Source of the DNA: Nitrospira sp.
GTDB lineage: Bacteria > Nitrospirota > Nitrospiria > Nitrospirales > Nitrospiraceae
DNA length: 64,000 nt
Assembly: GCA_030123565.1 (NCBI GenBank)
Contig: CP126122.1
Coordinates: forward strand, 62,001-126,000
Direction: 5' to 3'
Shown: one piece after another, positions 16,812-24,939 of the stretch
Layout: each line of letters starts with the position of its first letter
How positions within the stretch are numbered: the first letter of the stretch is position 1
Program-made: the position numbers and the translations under genes
The notes under the pieces: model-generated
Told to the model about the DNA's origin: nothing
Database searches by the model: none
What the model saw: the letters and a program-made list of their open reading frames with translations, nothing else

Positions 16812-17937
16812 GATGTCTCGGCCCCCTGCGATGGTGCGGCGCTCCGGCGGACGAGGCGTGGGTTGCTGCCTGTCGGCGGTGCTGTCCCTCAGTTGGCTGT
16901 CGGCCCCGCTCTCGGCCTACGATGGGGTGAACGGTTCCCCTGCGGCGCAGTCAGCCGCCTCGACGGAACTGAGTCCGGAGGAACAGGCGACCATTGCCGT
17001 CTTCGAACGGGCGACGCGATCGGTGGTCTTCATCGCCAACCGGGCGATGCAGCGCGATCCCTGGTCGTTCAATGTATTCGAAGTGCCCCAGGGATCCGGG
17101 ACCGGGTTCGTGTGGAGCAGGCAGGGGCACATCGTCACCAACTACCATGTCATTTACGGCGCGGATGCCATCACCGTCACCTTGGCGGATCGGACCGACT
17201 ATAAAGCCAAGGTCATCGGGGTCGATCCAGACCATGATCTCGCCGTGTTGCAGGTTCAGGCCCCTGAGACGGCGCTCCAACCGGTGGTGATCGGGAACTC
17301 ACAAGCGCTGCGGGTCGGACAAAAGGTGCTGGCGATCGGCAACCCGTTCGGCTTGGACCATACGCTCACGACCGGCGTAGTCAGCGCGCTCGGTCGCACC
17401 ATCAAATCCATGAGCAACCGGACGATCGAAGGCGTGATCCAGACCGATGCCGCGATCAACCCGGGCAATTCCGGCGGGCCCCTGTTGGATAGTGCCGGCC
17501 GCTTGATCGGGGTGAACACCCAGATCGTGAGTCCGAGCGGCGCCTTTGCCGGGATCGGTTTCGCGGTTCCCGTCGATACGGTCAGTCGGATCGTGCCGGA
17601 ATTGATCAAGCACGGGAAGTTGATCAGGCCTGGGCTGGGCATCTCGCTGGTGCCGGATGCGATGGCACGGCGCTGGGGTGTGCAGGGAGTCATTATCGGG
17701 AAGGTCGGGCGAGGGAGCGCCGCCGAACGGGTCGGTCTGCGGGGGGCGCGCGAAACCCTGGGGGGGCGGATCGAACTGGGCGATATCATCGTCGGCGTGG
17801 ACGGCAAGCAGGTGGAGACGATCGACGATCTGATGGATCTGATGGAGCAGCACAAGGTCGGCGATCAGGTCACGATCGACTATCTGCGCGGCAACCGCAG
17901 GCTGCAGGCGACGGTGACCTTGCAAGCGGTCAATTGA
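16804..17937 (+). CDS. HtrA/DegP-type serine protease with one PDZ domain
   Basis: 377 aa. A signal sequence (VGCCLSAVLSLSWLSAPLSA) precedes a trypsin-like domain with triad His115 (VTNYHVIYG), Asp145 (DHDLAVLQV) and Ser223 (NPGNSGGPLLD), and one C-terminal PDZ domain (about 265-370, with GVDGKQVETIDDLMDLM). The family degrades misfolded envelope proteins. The listed start is a GTG overlapping the yjbQ stop by 8 bases; an in-frame ATG lies 9 bases later (16813) and cannot be excluded. One PDZ domain makes it DegS-like in layout. Confidence 0.92.
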   Translation: MNRMSRPPAMVRRSGGRGVGCCLSAVLSLSWLSAPLSAYDGVNGSPAAQSAASTELSPEEQATIAVFERATRSVVFIANRAMQRDPWSFNVFEVPQGSGTGFVWSRQGHIVTNYHVIYGADAITVTLADRTDYKAKVIGVDPDHDLAVLQVQAPETALQPVVIGNSQALRVGQKVLAIGNPFGLDHTLTTGVVSALGRTIKSMSNRTIEGVIQTDAAINPGNSGGPLLDSAGRLIGVNTQIVSPSGAFAGIGFAVPVDTVSRIVPELIKHGKLIRPGLGISLVPDAMARRWGVQGVIIGKVGRGSAAERVGLRGARETLGGRIELGDIIVGVDGKQVETIDDLMDLMEQHKVGDQVTIDYLRGNRRLQATVTLQAVN

Positions 17938-18094
17938 GCCAGTCGTGAGGGAGCGGCGGTGGGGGAGAGGGCAAGGGAGAGGGGCGTAGCCCTGCGGATC
18001 AATTCCACGAACTGTAGAGACAGGACACGAGAGCGGCAGTGGCGTTGTGCTCTGTGTTAGGATGACCGGAGTCGGACCAGTCGGAGGGAATGAT

Positions 18095-19849
18095 ATGAGC
18101 GACCATCGAAAAGCGGACCAGTCTGAACCGGGAGGGCAGCATGCGCCACGACGTGAGGAGCCGGCGTCGGCCGATCCGCTCGAACTGATCGAAGAATGTC
18201 TGGCTGCCTTTCCCGACGGCGACCCGCGCCAGAAGCTGCTCTACAAGCTGCGGCATGTGGTGACGGCCCAGTCGGTCCTGCAGGACCGGCGCGACGTGGA
18301 ATTCAAAAAACTCAATGAGGTGGTGGCCAAGTTGACGGCGCCCGCCAACCGGGTCGGCCTGCTGGTGGAGGTGCCGGCGGAGGGGGTGGCGCGCATCGTC
18401 GTCGGGGGGGCGGAGTACTATGCCAATGTCGATCCGCGCCTCGCGGCGGAGGATCTCAAGATCGGCACGCAGATCCTGGTGAACGAGGCCTATACGGTGA
18501 TCAAAACGCTTGGATACGACCGCAATGGACCGGTGTTGAAAGTGGCCGAAGTATTGCCGGACGGGCGCATTCGCTTCGAGCAGGACATGGGGCGGCAAGC
18601 CTTGATTCTGCAACGGTCCAGCGATTTGCAAGGGGTCGAACTCAAGGCCGGCGACGAGGTCCGTATTGAACCGACTCACCGGATCGCCATCGAGAAGTTC
18701 GAAGGACGCCAGGCCAAGCAGCACCTCCTCGACGAAGTTCCCACCGTGACCTGGGACCAGATCGGCGGCCAGCACCAAGCGATTGAGGCGATCCGCAAGG
18801 CCATCGAATATCCCCTGCTCCATGCGGAGACCTTTTCGAAATATCAGTTTACGCAGCCGAAGGGGTTCTTGCTCTATGGTCCGCCTGGCTGCGGCAAGAC
18901 CTTGATCGGACAGGCGGCAGCCGCCGGTTTGGCCCAGCTCGTCCGGGAGTCGAAGGAGCAGGCTTCGCCGGATGGGAAGGCGACGCATCCGCCGGTGACC
19001 AGCGGCGCGTTTCTGCATATCAAGGGGCCTGAAATTCTGAACATGTGGCTCGGTGAGTCCGAGCGGATCGTCCGGGACCTCTTTGCCAAGGCGCGCGCCA
19101 GACGGAAAGAAGGGGCCCTGCCGTTTATCTTCATCGATGAAGCGGAATCCGTGTTGGGCACCAGGCGCTCGATGCGATCCTTCAACATCAACAACACGCT
19201 GGTGCCGATGTTCTGTGCCGAAATGGATGGGATCGAGTCGTTGCAGGACGTGGTGATCATCCTGGCCTCCAACCGGCCGGACTTGATCGATCCGGCGGTG
19301 CTCAGGCCCGGTCGGATCGACCGGAAGATCAAGGTCGCGCGCCCGAACCGCGAGGCGGCCCAGGAAATTCTTGGCGTGTATCTGACGGCCACCCTGCCGC
19401 TCGACCGCGAGTTGCTGGATCGCAACGGACAGGACCATGAAGCGGCCCGTCGCTCCGTGATCGAGCAGGTAGTGGACAGTGTGTTTTCGAAAACAGACCA
19501 GAACCGAGTGCTCTCGATTCGCCTCCGGAACGGGCAGCACAAGGTCCTCTACCGCGGAGACCTCGTGAGCGGGGCGATCCTCTCCTCCATTGTGCAGCGG
19601 GCGAAGGAGAAGGCGATCGAACGGACGATCGCACAGACCGGCTTATCTTCATTAGAAGACGGACTCCGCATACAGGATCTGCTCGATGCGGTGCAGGAAG
19701 AGTATCGGGAAGGCGAGATGTTACCGCCGGATGATGCGGCAGAAGAATGGCTGAAGTTGCTGGATCATCACCCCGAACAGGTGGTCGGGGTCTCGTCGTT
19801 CCGCCGCGGCAGGCCGGCGGAAGAGCGGCTGGTGAACCAAATCATTTGA
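18095..19849 (+). CDS. arc: Proteasome-associated ATPase ARC/Mpa
   Basis: 584 aa from the ATG at 18095, which has GGAGGG 8 bases upstream; the frame extends further but without a ribosome site. Order: N-terminal helical region that recruits the modifier in Mpa, OB domains (about 60-210), and an AAA domain with Walker A GPPGCGKT (about 262-269) and Walker B FIFIDEAES (about 345). Hexameric ARC/Mpa unfolds tagged proteins and threads them into the 20S core. Mycobacterial Mpa ends in a QYL-type motif that docks into the core; this protein ends NQII, so the docking tail is changed. It is the first gene of the proteasome locus. Confidence 0.93.
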   Translation: MSDHRKADQSEPGGQHAPRREEPASADPLELIEECLAAFPDGDPRQKLLYKLRHVVTAQSVLQDRRDVEFKKLNEVVAKLTAPANRVGLLVEVPAEGVARIVVGGAEYYANVDPRLAAEDLKIGTQILVNEAYTVIKTLGYDRNGPVLKVAEVLPDGRIRFEQDMGRQALILQRSSDLQGVELKAGDEVRIEPTHRIAIEKFEGRQAKQHLLDEVPTVTWDQIGGQHQAIEAIRKAIEYPLLHAETFSKYQFTQPKGFLLYGPPGCGKTLIGQAAAAGLAQLVRESKEQASPDGKATHPPVTSGAFLHIKGPEILNMWLGESERIVRDLFAKARARRKEGALPFIFIDEAESVLGTRRSMRSFNINNTLVPMFCAEMDGIESLQDVVIILASNRPDLIDPAVLRPGRIDRKIKVARPNREAAQEILGVYLTATLPLDRELLDRNGQDHEAARRSVIEQVVDSVFSKTDQNRVLSIRLRNGQHKVLYRGDLVSGAILSSIVQRAKEKAIERTIAQTGLSSLEDGLRIQDLLDAVQEEYREGEMLPPDDAAEEWLKLLDHHPEQVVGVSSFRRGRPAEERLVNQII

Positions 19850-19889
19850 GCGACGACATTGCATCATTGAGTCACTGAATCACTGGTCG

Positions 19890-21422
19890 ATGGATCAATC
19901 AGGCATGCATCTTTTCGGCATCGAAACCGAATACGGCATCACCAGGGAAGACCTTGAGACGGTCGATCCGGTCGAGGAGTCAATGGAGTTGGTGCGTGCG
20001 CACTTGACCGGCCATTTCGAGCGCCGGTGGGACTATGGCGGCGAGGATCCGCATGAAGATGCCCGTGGGTTCCGCGTCTCCGGCCTGCAGCAGGACAAGG
20101 AAGAGGATGAGTTCGCCAAAGTCGATGCGCACCGCCCCTTTTCGTTCCATGAGATGAAGAGCGATCTGGTCCTGCCGAACGGCGCGCGTTTTTACAACGA
20201 CCACACGCATCCCGAATATTCCACGCCGGAATGCCGTACCATCAAGGATCTCCTGGCGCAGGATCGGGCGGGGGAGCGTATCGTGCAGCGGGCGGCCGAC
20301 CGCCGGAATCAACAGCTCGGCGGCGCCTACGTGCAGCTCTATAAAAACAACACCGATTTCCACGGCCATAGCTACGGTTGTCACGACAACTACCTCCTGT
20401 CACGCGCCCTGCCGTTTCCTCAACTGGTGGGAGGTCTGTTGCCGTTTCTCGTGAGCCGGCAGTTGGTGACCGGAGCGGGGAAGGTCGGGATGGAAGCGCA
20501 GGAGTCCGGTTTCGTGCCGGGACCGTATCAACTCTCGCAGCGGGCCGACTTCATGGAAAGCGAGTTGGGCGTCGATACGATGCACAATCGGCCGATTCTG
20601 AACACGCGGGATGAGCCCCATGCGGATCGGACGAAGTACCGCCGTTTGCATTTGATCCTCGGTGACGCCAACCTCTGCGAATATGCGACGGCACTCAAGG
20701 TCGGCACGACCAGGCTGGTGCTGGATCTCATTCAACGCGGCGCAGCGCCTGATTTGGAGTTGGAGCAGCCGGTCGCGGCAATCAAGCAACTCTCCAGGGA
20801 CCCGGACCTGAAGGCGACGGTGCGACTCAAGGACGGCCGGTCGATATCCGGACTCGCCATTCAAGCAGAGTATTGGAATGTCGCCAGTCGAGTCTGCGGC
20901 GGAGACCCGGATGCGGATTGGATCCTGCGTGAATGGCAAGATGCCTTGCACCTGCTCAGCCATGACCGCGGGCAACTGGTCGGAAAGCTCGATTGGGTGA
21001 CGAAACAGTGGCTCCTTGAGACGTTCGTGCGGGAGGAGCATCTCGCCTGGGACGACCCGTGGCTCACCAGCTTGGATTTGGAATATCATAATATGAATCC
21101 GGACCGGGGGCTCTTTCTGGGGCTCGAGGCAGAGGGGAAGACCTGGCGGATGACGACCGAGCGTGACATTGCAGCGGCCATGGCAGCCGGGCCGTCGGAT
21201 ACCAGGGGAGGGTTGCGTGGGTTGTGTGTCAGAAAGTTCTCGGAACAGATTACCGGCATGCAATGGGAGCGGGTACAGTTTGCAGGCGGGCTCCGAGGAA
21301 GGACGCTTGAGATGGGCGATCTCTTCGAGCCGGAAGCGGTAAAGGCCTGTGCTGCGTTGTTCGAAGCGGCGGTTTCCGCCTCCGATGCCTTGACTGCGTG
21401 GAAGAGACGAAAGGATACCTGA
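19890..21422 (+). CDS. dop: Dop-type depupylase/deamidase for the Pup-like modifier
   Basis: 510 aa of the glutamine-synthetase-like Pup ligase/deamidase family. It starts near FGIETEYGI, with the ATP/Mg glutamates, and contains RWDYGGEDPHEDARGF, matching the Dop-specific region after the first strand, which distinguishes it from PafA downstream. Other conserved blocks are FYNDHTHPEYSTPEC, LYKNNTD, LSQRADF and NTRDEPHAD. Dop deamidates C-terminal Gln to Glu on Pup and removes Pup from substrates. The modifier here already ends in Glu, so only the removal role is needed. The start at 19890 has no clear ribosome site; the ATG at 19905 is an alternative. Its stop is next to the modifier gene. 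Confidence 0.9.
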   Translation: MDQSGMHLFGIETEYGITREDLETVDPVEESMELVRAHLTGHFERRWDYGGEDPHEDARGFRVSGLQQDKEEDEFAKVDAHRPFSFHEMKSDLVLPNGARFYNDHTHPEYSTPECRTIKDLLAQDRAGERIVQRAADRRNQQLGGAYVQLYKNNTDFHGHSYGCHDNYLLSRALPFPQLVGGLLPFLVSRQLVTGAGKVGMEAQESGFVPGPYQLSQRADFMESELGVDTMHNRPILNTRDEPHADRTKYRRLHLILGDANLCEYATALKVGTTRLVLDLIQRGAAPDLELEQPVAAIKQLSRDPDLKATVRLKDGRSISGLAIQAEYWNVASRVCGGDPDADWILREWQDALHLLSHDRGQLVGKLDWVTKQWLLETFVREEHLAWDDPWLTSLDLEYHNMNPDRGLFLGLEAEGKTWRMTTERDIAAAMAAGPSDTRGGLRGLCVRKFSEQITGMQWERVQFAGGLRGRTLEMGDLFEPEAVKACAALFEAAVSASDALTAWKRRKDT

Positions 21423-21424
21423 GG

Positions 21425-21619
21425 ATGCGATATATGATGATGCCGGAACGTCGTGAAGGACCGGGCGATCCCATGCCGAAGCCGCTTGGCCCGTCGGAGG
21501 AAGGTGGAGGGCCTCGACGGCCGGACACCGGCTCTCCCGATAGGGACAATTTGTTGAAGCGGATGCGGAAGGTCGATCCCAAACAGGCGGAACGGTACCG
21601 GCAGCGGACAGGGGAATGA
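21425..21619 (+). CDS. Ubiquitin-like protein UBact (Pup-like modifier)
   Basis: 64 aa from 21425, or 61 aa from the ATG at 21434, which has a better spaced GAGG. It is small, charged and probably disordered: MMMPERREGPGDPMPKP at the start, then RDNLLKRMRKVDPKQAERY, ending YRQRTGE. This agrees with UBact, the Pup-like modifier described in Nitrospirae and other Gram-negative phyla. The helical segment should bind ARC, and the C-terminal Glu is the residue joined to lysines by PafA. Because Glu is encoded directly, no deamidation is needed. It lies 2 bases after dop. Confidence 0.9.
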   Translation: MRYMMMPERREGPGDPMPKPLGPSEEGGGPRRPDTGSPDRDNLLKRMRKVDPKQAERYRQRTGE

Positions 21620-21623
21620 GGCT

Positions 21624-21711
21624 GGCCACCGAGTCAGGGTATGTGCTCGCGCAACGCGCGGCCTCAGAAGGCCCTCGTTGGACGCGCGCAGGAACCCTGA
21701 CTGCGGCGTCC
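21624..21711. repeat. Long imperfect hairpin repeat, copy 3, between UBact and prcB
   Basis: About 88 nt. It has the same core as copy 2 (TGCTCGCGCAACGCGCGGCC / CCTCGTTGGACGCGCGCAG) and its own basal stem, GTCAGGGT on the left pairing exactly with ACCCTGAC on the right, extended outward by a further partly paired stretch. It starts 5 bases after the UBact stop and ends about 45 bases before prcB, so it will form a strong hairpin in any transcript spanning the locus. Confidence 0.78.
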
Positions 21712-21757
21712 ATCCTGGGATAATGAGGCGAACGAGTAGGAAAGGTGGAATAGAGCA

Positions 21758-22537
21758 ATGGGGATGCAGGGGGACTTTTTTCAGCTTTTGAAGGAGCAGG
21801 GGTATCAGTTCGGCAATCCTGTCGCCGCTTCGACCGGGATGGAGATTCCGACTGCCACGACGATTCTGGCGCTGAAGTATCGCGACGGAGTGTTGGTCGC
21901 GGGTGATCGCCGGGCGACGGCCGGCAACATGGTCATGTACGACCGCACCGACAAGGTGCTGGAGATCGATCGACACAGCGTCATGGCCATTGCGGGGGTG
22001 CCGGCCACCGCCTATGAAATGGTGCGCGTGCTCGAACATTCGTTCAAATACTACCGCCGCACGCAATTACAGGAGCTGAGTTTCGAGGGAAAGCTGCGCG
22101 CCGTTTCAAAATTGCTCAAGGAAAATGTGGCGGCGGCGTTGGCCGGGACTGGTGCCGTGGTGCCTGTGTTCGCCGGGTACGACCATGACCAGGGCGCGGC
22201 GAAGATCTATTTTTACGATATTCTGGGCGCGGAGTTCGAAGGGGTCGAATATGCCGTGTCCGGTTCTGGCTCGCCGACCATCCGTGGAATCCTGCATTAT
22301 ATGAACACATGGGGACCGCAACCATTGGCGACCCTTCCCGAAGAGCAGGCCACAGTTCAAGCGTTGCGGCTGCTCGCGAGCGCGGCGGAATTCGATTCGG
22401 CCACCGGCGGGGTGAACCGGGAGCTGAACCTGTACCCGGTGGTCAAACTCATCACGGAAGCGGGGGTGCAGACCGTGGCTGATGCCACGTTGAAACGGTT
22501 GTATGAGGCTGAAGTGGCCCGTATGGTTCAGCGTTGA
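21758..22537 (+). CDS. prcB: Proteasome beta subunit PrcB
   Basis: 259 aa. A 33-residue propeptide precedes the catalytic Thr34 in PTATTILALKYRDG; Asp50 (AGDRRATAG) and Lys66 (RTDKVLEID) match Asp17 and Lys33 of the mature mycobacterial subunit, and GVEYAVSGSGS and SATGG follow. The residue before the catalytic Thr is Ala where most beta subunits have Gly, so autocleavage would occur at an Ala-Thr bond. PrcB forms the inner proteolytic rings of the 20S core. The gene follows the hairpin repeat and precedes prcA by 62 bases. Confidence 0.94.
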   Translation: MGMQGDFFQLLKEQGYQFGNPVAASTGMEIPTATTILALKYRDGVLVAGDRRATAGNMVMYDRTDKVLEIDRHSVMAIAGVPATAYEMVRVLEHSFKYYRRTQLQELSFEGKLRAVSKLLKENVAAALAGTGAVVPVFAGYDHDQGAAKIYFYDILGAEFEGVEYAVSGSGSPTIRGILHYMNTWGPQPLATLPEEQATVQALRLLASAAEFDSATGGVNRELNLYPVVKLITEAGVQTVADATLKRLYEAEVARMVQR

Positions 22538-22599
22538 GTCATCTGCAGGGTTGACGAGGGCTGTTGGCAACATTCTGATTCTTCCAAAGGGTAACAAGC

Positions 22600-23439
22600 A
22601 TGTACGAAGAACCCTATCGCTGGGTCGAGGCGGTCGGCAATCGACGCCAGTACCTCGATGAACAATTCACACAGGGCGCGCCGGTCGTGGCCTTGACCTA
22701 TGCCGACGGCATTCTGCTGGTGACGGTCAGCCGCGGAACGCCCAAGCTCTATGAGATTTACGATCGCATCGCATTGGGCGGGATGGGGCATCCGGCCGAT
22801 TTGGAAAAATTGCGGTTTTCGCTCCTTGAGATGGCCCACGTCGAGGGATTTAATCGGTCGCCCTCGGATGTCACGGGGGCGAGGCTCATGAAGTATGGGC
22901 TGGCTCCCGCCATCAAACAGGCCTTCGAAGAGATTTACAAAGCGCCCTTCATCGTCAAGATCCTGTTGGCCGAATTGGGTCCCAAGCCGGAACGCGATGC
23001 CTTCCTGACGATCAACTACGACGGTACCTTCGAGGAGAGTCGCCGGTGGGCGGGATTAGGTGCGACGCCGGCCGTTCAAGCGCAGATGGGCCGTTACCTG
23101 GAGTCTCAAGCGGGCTGTGAACAGGCCCCGTTGGCGCAAGCCTTTGAGACCGCGCTCTGCGCCTGGGCGGTGGGAGCCTTGGCGCAAACCGCGCCTGAAC
23201 CATCGACCGGGGAGTCTACGCCCGGTTCCGATCCATCGGAAAAGGCCGCAGGGGCGGTGGCTGCGACTGAGGACAAGGCGGCCTTGCTGGCCCACGTGCG
23301 GAAGACCGTCGCGGAGAAGTCGCTGGAATGTGTGTTGCTGGAACGCAAGGGGCCTGGCTCATCCAAGTATCGCGCGCTCCGTCCCGACGAACTGGGCACG
23401 CTATTCCCACCGGCTGTGAAGGCCTCCACACCTACCTGA
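22600..23439 (+). CDS. prcA: Proteasome alpha subunit PrcA
   Basis: 279 aa. Alpha-type fold with MYEEPYRWVEAVGNRRQYL at the start and YADGILLVTVSRGTPKLYEI, and no catalytic Thr. The Mycobacterium protein is about 250 aa; here an insert rich in Pro, Ser and Glu (about 200-228, TAPEPSTGESTPGSDPSE) precedes the last helix and strand, which end in ECVLLERKG and YRALRPDELG. Alpha rings cap the core and gate access for ARC. Its stop is 1 base before the pafA start. Confidence 0.9.
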   Translation: MYEEPYRWVEAVGNRRQYLDEQFTQGAPVVALTYADGILLVTVSRGTPKLYEIYDRIALGGMGHPADLEKLRFSLLEMAHVEGFNRSPSDVTGARLMKYGLAPAIKQAFEEIYKAPFIVKILLAELGPKPERDAFLTINYDGTFEESRRWAGLGATPAVQAQMGRYLESQAGCEQAPLAQAFETALCAWAVGALAQTAPEPSTGESTPGSDPSEKAAGAVAATEDKAALLAHVRKTVAEKSLECVLLERKGPGSSKYRALRPDELGTLFPPAVKASTPT

Positions 23440-23440
23440 T

Positions 23441-24931
23441 ATGTTGAACCGCATTTTCGGGCTCGAAACGGAATATGGACTCCTGGTGAACCAGGAGCGG
23501 CCTGACCATTCGCCGTCCTGGGTGGCCCAGCAGATTCGCGATCACATTTTTCATGTCGATCGGCGTGGGCTGCTCGATCTCCACCATCGAGGCCATGATG
23601 AACCGCCCGGCAACGGGGGATTCCTGACCAATGCGGGGCGTATTTATATCGACATGGGGCACCTTGAATATGCCTCCCCGGAATGCACGACCTTGACCGA
23701 CCTGGTGGCGTCGGACCGCGCCGGAGACCGGATCATTCAAAATGCGGTGACCGCGCTGGGCCTGGGAGAGACCGTCTCGATCATCAAGAACAACGTCGAT
23801 CATGAAACCGATGCGACCTTCGGCTCGCATGAGAACTTTCTGGTCACCAGGCAGTTCCCCTTTTCCCGGCGTGGGCTCGGACCGTTAGTGACGTTTTTGG
23901 TGACCCGCCAGGTATTCACGGGAGCCGGACGGATCGGCTGCGCGCGTGACCCCAACGACTGGATACAGGTCGGAGGGCTCATCCTCCACCGGCCGGGGCT
24001 GCGAGATGCCCAGGATCGGGCGATCGTGCCCTATCAGATCTCTCAGCGGGCCGACTATATCGTGAACGACTTCTTCGAATGGGTGCAGCACAATCGGGCC
24101 ATCGTCAATACGCGCGACGAACCGTTGGCCGATCCCAATCAATACCGCCGGATCCACCTGCTGTGCGGGGATTCCAATATGGCGGAGTACGCCACGGCGC
24201 TCAAGATGGGGACCACGGGGCTTGTCCTGCAACTGATCGAAACCGGGCAGGCTCCGCGCGGTTTGGGCATCGACGAACCGGTCGAGGCGCTGCAGGATAT
24301 CTCGCGCGACCAAGACCGTCAGTGGATCCTGCGATTGGAATCGGGGCAGTCGATCTCCGCCATCGACGTCCAGGAGCAGTTCCTCGCCGCGGCCCAACGC
24401 CATTGCAAAGGGCAGGATGAAGAGACCGATTGGGTGCTGGAACAATGGGAAGCCCTGTTGACGGACCTGCGGGGCGATTATACCAAGCTGGTCGGGCGGA
24501 TCGATTGGGCTTCGAAGTTGTGGCTCTTGGAAACCTATCGCGAGGCGGAGCAGGTCGGCTGGGATGATCCCATGTTGAAGAGTCTCGATTTGGAATACCA
24601 CAACCTCCATCCGGAGCGGGGGCTGTGCTTCGGCCTTGAGGAAGAGGGAAAGGGCCCCAGGCTCACGACCGACAAGGTGGTCAGTCTGGCACAGGACAAC
24701 CCGCCGCGCAATACAAGGGCCTTCGGGCGGGGTGAATTGGTGCGACACCTGCTGGCCTGCGGCCTCCCAGAGAGGGAGACCGATGGGGCGGCAGACCGGG
24801 ACGACCACCTGGCCTGCGACTACGTCATCAATTGGTCGAATTTCAAATTGCGCGGCGCCGCCCCCTTTTTCATGGCGGATCCGTTCAAGACCTATGTCCA
24901 GGAGGTCCGCAGCCACGTATCCGGTCGATAG
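23441..24931 (+). CDS. pafA: PafA-type ligase for the Pup-like modifier
   Basis: 496 aa, same fold as Dop but with PafA features: no RWDY block, and a C-terminal domain ending INWSNFKLRG...MADPFKTYVQEV, which parallels the PafA C-terminal domain. Conserved blocks are FGLETEYGLLV, YIDMGHLEYASPEC, IKNNVDHET, LSQRADYIV-like (here ISQRADYIV) and NTRDEPLADPNQY. PafA phosphorylates the C-terminal Glu of the modifier with ATP and joins it to a substrate lysine. The start is 1 base after the prcA stop. It ends the locus and is convergent with the next gene, 8 bases away. Confidence 0.9.
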   Translation: MLNRIFGLETEYGLLVNQERPDHSPSWVAQQIRDHIFHVDRRGLLDLHHRGHDEPPGNGGFLTNAGRIYIDMGHLEYASPECTTLTDLVASDRAGDRIIQNAVTALGLGETVSIIKNNVDHETDATFGSHENFLVTRQFPFSRRGLGPLVTFLVTRQVFTGAGRIGCARDPNDWIQVGGLILHRPGLRDAQDRAIVPYQISQRADYIVNDFFEWVQHNRAIVNTRDEPLADPNQYRRIHLLCGDSNMAEYATALKMGTTGLVLQLIETGQAPRGLGIDEPVEALQDISRDQDRQWILRLESGQSISAIDVQEQFLAAAQRHCKGQDEETDWVLEQWEALLTDLRGDYTKLVGRIDWASKLWLLETYREAEQVGWDDPMLKSLDLEYHNLHPERGLCFGLEEEGKGPRLTTDKVVSLAQDNPPRNTRAFGRGELVRHLLACGLPERETDGAADRDDHLACDYVINWSNFKLRGAAPFFMADPFKTYVQEVRSHVSGR

Positions 24932-24939
24932 CTGTCCCC

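Noticed and set aside
17999..19540. Long minus-strand ORF (513 aa) opposite arc
   Set aside because: Antisense shadow of the ARC ATPase; no family motif and an odd His/Asp/Arg-rich composition.
21638..21757. Separate promoter for prcB in the UBact-prcB gap
   Set aside because: A GATAAT-like box is present near 21718 but no credible -35 box lies at the right distance.
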